From: Rubidibacter lacunae KORDI 51-2
GTDB lineage: Bacteria; Cyanobacteriota; Cyanobacteriia; Cyanobacteriales; Rubidibacteraceae
DNA: 64,000 nt
Direction of reading: 5' to 3'
Assembly (NCBI RefSeq): GCF_000473895.1
Contig: NZ_ASSJ01000035.1
Span: forward strand, 114,477 to 178,476
This document shows positions 59,887 to 64,000 of the stretch, in pieces. Under the pieces are notes generated by a model. The model ran no database searches and had not been told where the DNA came from. It worked only from the letters and a program-made list of their open reading frames with translations. How positions within the stretch are numbered: position 1 is the first letter of the stretch; each line of letters opens with the position of its first letter. A program made the position numbers and the translations under genes.

Positions 59887-60231
59887 GTGAAAGTACTTCT
59901 TCCGATTCAAGTCGCTACCTTTGGTCTGTCGCTTCTGTCATCAACAGTTGTGATGATGGATCCGGCCCCAGTATTGGCTCAGGTGAGACAACCGTTGAGG
60001 ACTCAAAATCACCAATTAGTCAATCCTACGCCACCGCCGGAACCCGAAATCGGAGACTTTGTCAATCTACCAGATGATGGCTCTACCGAAGACTTTTACT
60101 GCGGAGGACAGAACCGTGTCCCCTGCGACAAAATCTTCAAAGCCTATTGCGCTAAGGTTGCCAACGGTCATTACAAAGACCTCCCCAGCGGTCACGGTGC
60201 CTGCATTACTCCTGGAGGGTGGAATCCCTAA
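59887..60231 (+). CDS. Small secreted cysteine-containing protein
   Basis: A 114-residue protein. The GTG at 59887 is chosen because it follows AAAAGGATTCAAG. The signal peptide ends at VLAQ (about residue 32). A Pro-rich linker (NPTPPPEPE) leads to a compact C-terminal domain with four Cys (FYCGG, VPCDK, AYCAK, GACIT), fit for two disulphides. It lies 115 bp after another secreted gene and is likely co-transcribed. The family is unknown. The shared design (signal, proline linker, small Cys domain) recalls the tandem secreted pair at 21.5-22.5 kb but without sequence identity. Confidence 0.68.
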   Translation: MKVLLPIQVATFGLSLLSSTVVMMDPAPVLAQVRQPLRTQNHQLVNPTPPPEPEIGDFVNLPDDGSTEDFYCGGQNRVPCDKIFKAYCAKVANGHYKDLPSGHGACITPGGWNP

Positions 60232-60696
60232 ACTTAATTTTGAGCGGGCTTCTCCTCAAAATTTCTTTCACGTTGCCTAACCGTTTCGATTCGTTCTGAG
60301 TTAAACGTCAGGGTGCATCCCCACCCTGATTGCCCGACCATCTCCAAAGTAGGTTGGGTGCAGCGAAGCAGAACCTAACAGTCGCCGAAGATTTCGGGCT
60401 TGTTGGGTTCTGCTATCGCGCTGCCCAGTCTACGAAAAAACGATACCTTTCGGCGTTGTGTCAGTCAGCCAGGCTTATGCTTCCTGCAAGTCACTGTGGA
60501 CCTGAATCGTCGCTAGAACCGCAGTTCCTCACCGAATCTGCAAACGTCGGTTTGCGATCGCGGCTCACTTCAAGGACGTTAACTTTTCAATAGGGAAGGA
60601 GCTCACCATGCCGACACTTGTAATGTTTTGGGATGAATACAACCCTTTTCGCGATCGTATAGCCGGAATGCGGATTGAGAACAATTTCGATTCCAA

Positions 60697-61350
60697 ACGC
60701 CATAATGTCCGGAACTCAATCCCCCGGAACGGGTATGGCAGCACCTGAAGCGAGACCACTACTGGGAGGGGTTGAGGACTTGGAGGAACTGGAGATCGAG
60801 CTCGTGCAGCTACTCGAAGAACTCACGCCAGAGGTGGCGGCTGCGCTCGTGGGCGATGACCTCATTCTCGCGGCTCTAGGTGTCGCGAACATTTTTTTGT
60901 TTTGATATCAGCACTCACCAGCTCCTGCCATAGACTCAACTCGAAGCGATCGCGATCGGACGCTCTGCGGTCTGCGATCGCATGGTAATACGATCGCTTG
61001 TTGAGGGTGCGAGCGATCGGATCTCGCAGCACTTGTAACCCCTGAAGCAAAAGGGACTGTCCGCGATCGGGCGAGCGTCTGGACCTCAGTTCTGTCAGGG
61101 GTTCAAGTTTTCACGTCACTGCGCGATAGATCCGTTAGCCTTCCTAAAGTCATCCCAACTGCAACGGGACTGGTGCCGGTTGATTCGGGCGATCGCAAGT
61201 TGGCTTGTGTCACTAGATTGCAAGAGCGCGATCGCGCCAAAAACAAAACGCAAATTACTCCCGACATGAGAAGAAATCAATTCATTTTGCGACCGCGATC
61301 CTCGTCAAAATCTTAAGAGCTTGCGACACTAATGATGTGAGTTGAATCCC
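60697..61350. repeat. 654-bp direct repeat, copy B
   Basis: This is the second copy of 58674-59328. It carries the intact version of the peptide-coding segment and ends 120 bp upstream of the RTX gene. Thus both copies end just before a secreted-protein gene, so the non-coding half may carry a shared promoter or regulatory region. Confidence 0.85.
60705..60905 (+). CDS. Predicted 66-residue acidic helical peptide
   Basis: The frame starts MSGTQSPGTGMAAPEARP, then a strongly acidic amphipathic helix (VEDLEELEIELVQLLEEL) and a hydrophobic C-terminus (ILAALGVANIFLF). An alternative start is the internal Met at residue 11. An acidic helix ending in a hydrophobic tail resembles leader-core design of some ribosomal peptides, but there is no Gly-Gly site or Cys-rich core, and no modification enzyme is near. 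The homologous copy is broken, so this may be the only functional one. No identified family. Confidence 0.5.
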   Translation: MSGTQSPGTGMAAPEARPLLGGVEDLEELEIELVQLLEELTPEVAAALVGDDLILAALGVANIFLF

Positions 61351-61470
61351 AGGGAAACCGAAAAAAGTTGAAAGATGCGATGAGCCTAAATTGACTCCAG
61401 CTTCTGACTCTATGCCATTAGTCGTTTGCAGTCTTCGCTCGTTCAGCCCCATTCACCCAGGAGTAAAACT

Positions 61471-63780
61471 ATGATTTACTACCAACTGGAGAAAAACCAC
61501 CAACTTGAGAGCTCCTTTAAAGACGACATTATAAAAATACCCGTTGGGTATTTCCTGGAAGGTGGGGACGGCGACGACCGCCTGGACGGTCGGGACGGCG
61601 ACGACACGCTCTACGGTCATGGCGGCAATGACTTAATGTACGGCTGGAACGGCAACGACTTTCTGGACGGTGGCAACGGCAACGACAACCTCTTGGGCGG
61701 GGATGGCAACGACGACCTCAACGGCGGCAACGGCAACGACTTCCTGGACGGCAGCATCGGCAGAGATCGCCTCGACGGTGGGAACGGCAACGACCGTCTT
61801 TACGGCGGGAACGGTAACGACTTCCTCTACGGGGGCGACGGCGACGACATCCTCTACGGCGGCAGCGGCGATGACACCCTTTTCGGTGGGTATGGCAAGG
61901 ACTTCCTCGACGGGGGAGCAGGCATCGATTTGGTCAGTTACCGGCACTGGAACTTTGGCGGTACCTACAACCTGGCGACCGAAGTTGCCAGCTTCCCGGG
62001 CTACTACAACGAGGTCATTGCCAATTTCGAGCAAATCTTCACGGGCGACGGCAACGATACCGTCATCGGAAATGCTGCTGATAACTTAATTCTTAGCGGT
62101 GCTGGCAACGACGACCTTTTCGGCGGAAGCGGTGACGACACCCTCTACGGCGGCAGCGGTGACGACGAGCTGGACGGCGGTCGCGGCTTCGACCGCCTGT
62201 ACGGTGAGAACGGAAACGACTACCTTGAAGGTGGGCTCGGCAACGACACCCTCGACGGCGGGAGCGGCAACGACACCCTCTACGGTGGTAGCGGTAACGA
62301 CACCCTCTACGGCGGGACCGGCAAAGATACCCTCGACGGTGGAGCCGGCAACGATACTGTCATTTACTCGAACGTTTTTATCGGCAACTACAACCTAACA
62401 ACCGAGCTTGCTACCTTACATTCCGAACAATACAACGAGGTTATTGCCAACTTCGAGAACATCTTCACGGGTGACGGCAGCGATCGCATCATCGGAAATG
62501 CTGTTGGTAACTTTATTCGTAGCGGGGCTGGCACCGACCGAATCTATGGCGAGGACGGCAACGACAGCCTCCACGGTGAAGACGGCAATGACAGACTTTA
62601 CGGCGGAAACGGCGATGACTATCTTACTGGCGGAAACGGCGACGACTATCTCACTGGTGGGAACGGCGACGACACTCTCGACGGTGGGCACGGCATCGAT
62701 ACGGTCAGTTTCAGTCACTGGAACGGTGGCGGCACCTACAACCTGACGACCGAAGTTGCCAGCTTGGCGGGCGAGGGCGACGAGGTCATTGCCAACTTCG
62801 AGAACATCGATACGGGCGACGGTAACGATACCGTCATCGGAACTGCTGCTGATAACTTAATTCGTAGCAGTGCTGGCAACGATCTCCTTTACGGTAATGA
62901 TGGCAAGGACGACCTATTCGGGGAGAACGGCGACGACCGCCTGCACGGTCAGGACGGCAACGACTTCCTGTATGGTGAGAACGGCAACGACTTCCTGTAT
63001 GGTGAGAACGGCAACGACTTCCTGTATGGCGGGAACGGCGACGACCGTCTGTCCGGTGGGAACGGCGACGACCGCCTCGAGGGCGGCAACGACAACGACT
63101 TCCTGTATGGCGAGACCGGCATCGACCGACTCTACGGCGAGGATGGCGACGACCGCCTCGAAGGCGGGGACGGCAACGACTTTCTGTCTGGCGGGGATGG
63201 CGACGACCGCCTCTATGGTGAGGACGGTAACGACTCCCTTTACAGCGAGAACGGCAACGACTCCCTGTTCGGCGGGAACGGCGACGACCGCCTCTACGGT
63301 GGGGAAGGCAACGACTCCCTTTCCGGATGGCACGGCAACGACTACCTGTCCGGCGCGAACGGCGACGACTATCTGTACGGCGAGAGCGGCAACGACCGCC
63401 TCTACGGTGGACAGCACACCGATTTGCTGAGTGGCGGTGCTGGGGACGATACGCTGGTTGGCTTCGGTGACAGCAGTTACGAGTACGACACGCTCACGGG
63501 CGGGGCTGGCAGCGATACGTTCGTTCTGGGCGATCTCGGCGGCGTGTTCTACCTGGGGTCTGGGGACGCCCGCATCACAGACTTCACCAGTAATTCCTTG
63601 GGCATCGAAGACACGATCCAAATCCATGGCAATCTCAGCGATTACAGCCTCGACCAAAGCTTCAACTACGGGGGGACTGCAGCTCTTGACACGGCGATTT
63701 TCTGGGTCGGTGACTTGATCGGGGTCGTGGAAGATACAACAGCAATTGCCCTAACGGCTGATTACTTTACGACGGTTTAA
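61471..63780 (+). CDS. RTX (hemolysin-type calcium-binding repeat) secreted protein
   Basis: A 769-residue protein. The ATG at 61471 follows CCAGGAGTAAAACT. Nearly the whole chain is built of nonapeptide repeats of the form GGxGxDxLx (for example [20 protein letters not shown]), each block binding Ca2+ in a parallel beta-roll. Three longer modules (centred near 61990, 62430 and 62770) share the pattern [19 protein letters not shown] ... [15 protein letters not shown], showing internal triplication. The C-terminus (about 700-769, DTFVLGD to TADYFTTV) fits a type I secretion signal. There is no catalytic domain. No transporter genes are seen within the window. Confidence 0.92.
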   Translation: MIYYQLEKNHQLESSFKDDIIKIPVGYFLEGGDGDDRLDGRDGDDTLYGHGGNDLMYGWNGNDFLDGGNGNDNLLGGDGNDDLNGGNGNDFLDGSIGRDRLDGGNGNDRLYGGNGNDFLYGGDGDDILYGGSGDDTLFGGYGKDFLDGGAGIDLVSYRHWNFGGTYNLATEVASFPGYYNEVIANFEQIFTGDGNDTVIGNAADNLILSGAGNDDLFGGSGDDTLYGGSGDDELDGGRGFDRLYGENGNDYLEGGLGNDTLDGGSGNDTLYGGSGNDTLYGGTGKDTLDGGAGNDTVIYSNVFIGNYNLTTELATLHSEQYNEVIANFENIFTGDGSDRIIGNAVGNFIRSGAGTDRIYGEDGNDSLHGEDGNDRLYGGNGDDYLTGGNGDDYLTGGNGDDTLDGGHGIDTVSFSHWNGGGTYNLTTEVASLAGEGDEVIANFENIDTGDGNDTVIGTAADNLIRSSAGNDLLYGNDGKDDLFGENGDDRLHGQDGNDFLYGENGNDFLYGENGNDFLYGGNGDDRLSGGNGDDRLEGGNDNDFLYGETGIDRLYGEDGDDRLEGGDGNDFLSGGDGDDRLYGEDGNDSLYSENGNDSLFGGNGDDRLYGGEGNDSLSGWHGNDYLSGANGDDYLYGESGNDRLYGGQHTDLLSGGAGDDTLVGFGDSSYEYDTLTGGAGSDTFVLGDLGGVFYLGSGDARITDFTSNSLGIEDTIQIHGNLSDYSLDQSFNYGGTAALDTAIFWVGDLIGVVEDTTAIALTADYFTTV

Positions 63781-63806
63781 CAGGAGCCGAGATTGCTGCT
63801 CATCTG

Positions 63807-63833
63807 GGCTCTATCTCAGCTTCGCTTAGAGCC
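63807..63833 (+). terminator. Hairpin downstream of the RTX gene
   Basis: GGCTCTA and TAGAGCC form a 7-bp stem with a second short stem (AGC/GCT) inside. It lies 26 bp past the stop codon. No U-run follows, so its role in termination is only probable. Confidence 0.45.
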
Positions 63834-64000
63834 GCCGAATTTACGCTCTGATGCTTTTTCACGCGCTCGGGGACTGCAGCCAGCTCAGGCATTGTTAACA
63901 TAACGGCGTGCTTCAAGAATCGACTCTTTATATGAGTTGGTGTTTACCACGAAGGTGGCGTACAAAAAATTTCCCAACCCAGCGAACTGGACCTGAAGAG

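Noticed and set aside
61471..63780. Antisense open frames rich in Val/Ala along the RTX gene
   Set aside because: They are mirror products of the repetitive GGxGxD codons and carry no independent evidence.

Overview
The window is chromosomal DNA of a cyanobacterium. The evidence is the dense scatter of the HIP1 octamer (GCGATCGC), the dark-operative protochlorophyllide reductase genes chlL and chlN, the cyanobacterial NDH-1 subunit gene ndhO, a carotenoid isomerase and a TLP40/CYP38-type lumenal cyclophilin. GC content is fairly high for the phylum in the core genes and clearly lower in several islands. A marine or halotolerant unicellular lineage is plausible, but I cannot name the species.

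Layout. 0-3.7 kb (minus): a von Willebrand A / solute-binding lipoprotein operon, then aroE. 4.6-13.3 kb (mostly plus): miaB, a tiny membrane protein, a MraY/WecA-type phosphosugar transferase, a pabB-pabC fusion, two conserved hypotheticals (one with a J-like C-terminus), a phosphoribosyltransferase and a GPH-type sugar transporter. 13.4-18.0 kb (minus): chlN, chlL and lnt. 18.3-25.6 kb (plus): a secreted TPR-CHAT protein, two tandem paralogous small secreted cysteine proteins, and a two-partner-secretion exoprotein. 25.9-39.2 kb is housekeeping: PBP1A, the lumenal cyclophilin, thiL, an AGE-family epimerase, crtISO, ndhO, a malate dehydrogenase, mnmE and trm1. It also holds an acetyltransferase gene broken by one amber codon and, just before crtISO, a Fur-box promoter driving a terminated RNA of about 65 nt that looks like IsaR1. 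39.8-44.3 kb encodes a whole glucose/GlcNAc-type PTS on two polypeptides, which is unusual in cyanobacteria. 45-57 kb is a loose region with long non-coding stretches: threonine aldolase, a cupin protein, a GNAT, a low-GC type III polyketide synthase, an ABC exporter and a cyanobacterial conserved hypothetical. 57.3-63.8 kb is an accessory, secretion-oriented cluster: an orphan Nif11-type leader peptide, a decayed IS6-family transposase, two copies of a 655-bp direct repeat, two small secreted proteins and a large RTX calcium-binding protein.

How it fits together. Core biosynthesis (shikimate, p-aminobenzoate, chlorophyll, thiamine, carotenoid, peptidoglycan, lipoprotein acylation, tRNA modification) is interleaved with surface and secreted-protein islands. 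Points most worth following are the IsaR1-like RNA with its overlapping operator sites, the two-gene PTS, the tandem secreted cysteine proteins next to the CHAT and TPS genes, and the repeat-bounded cluster at 57-64 kb.
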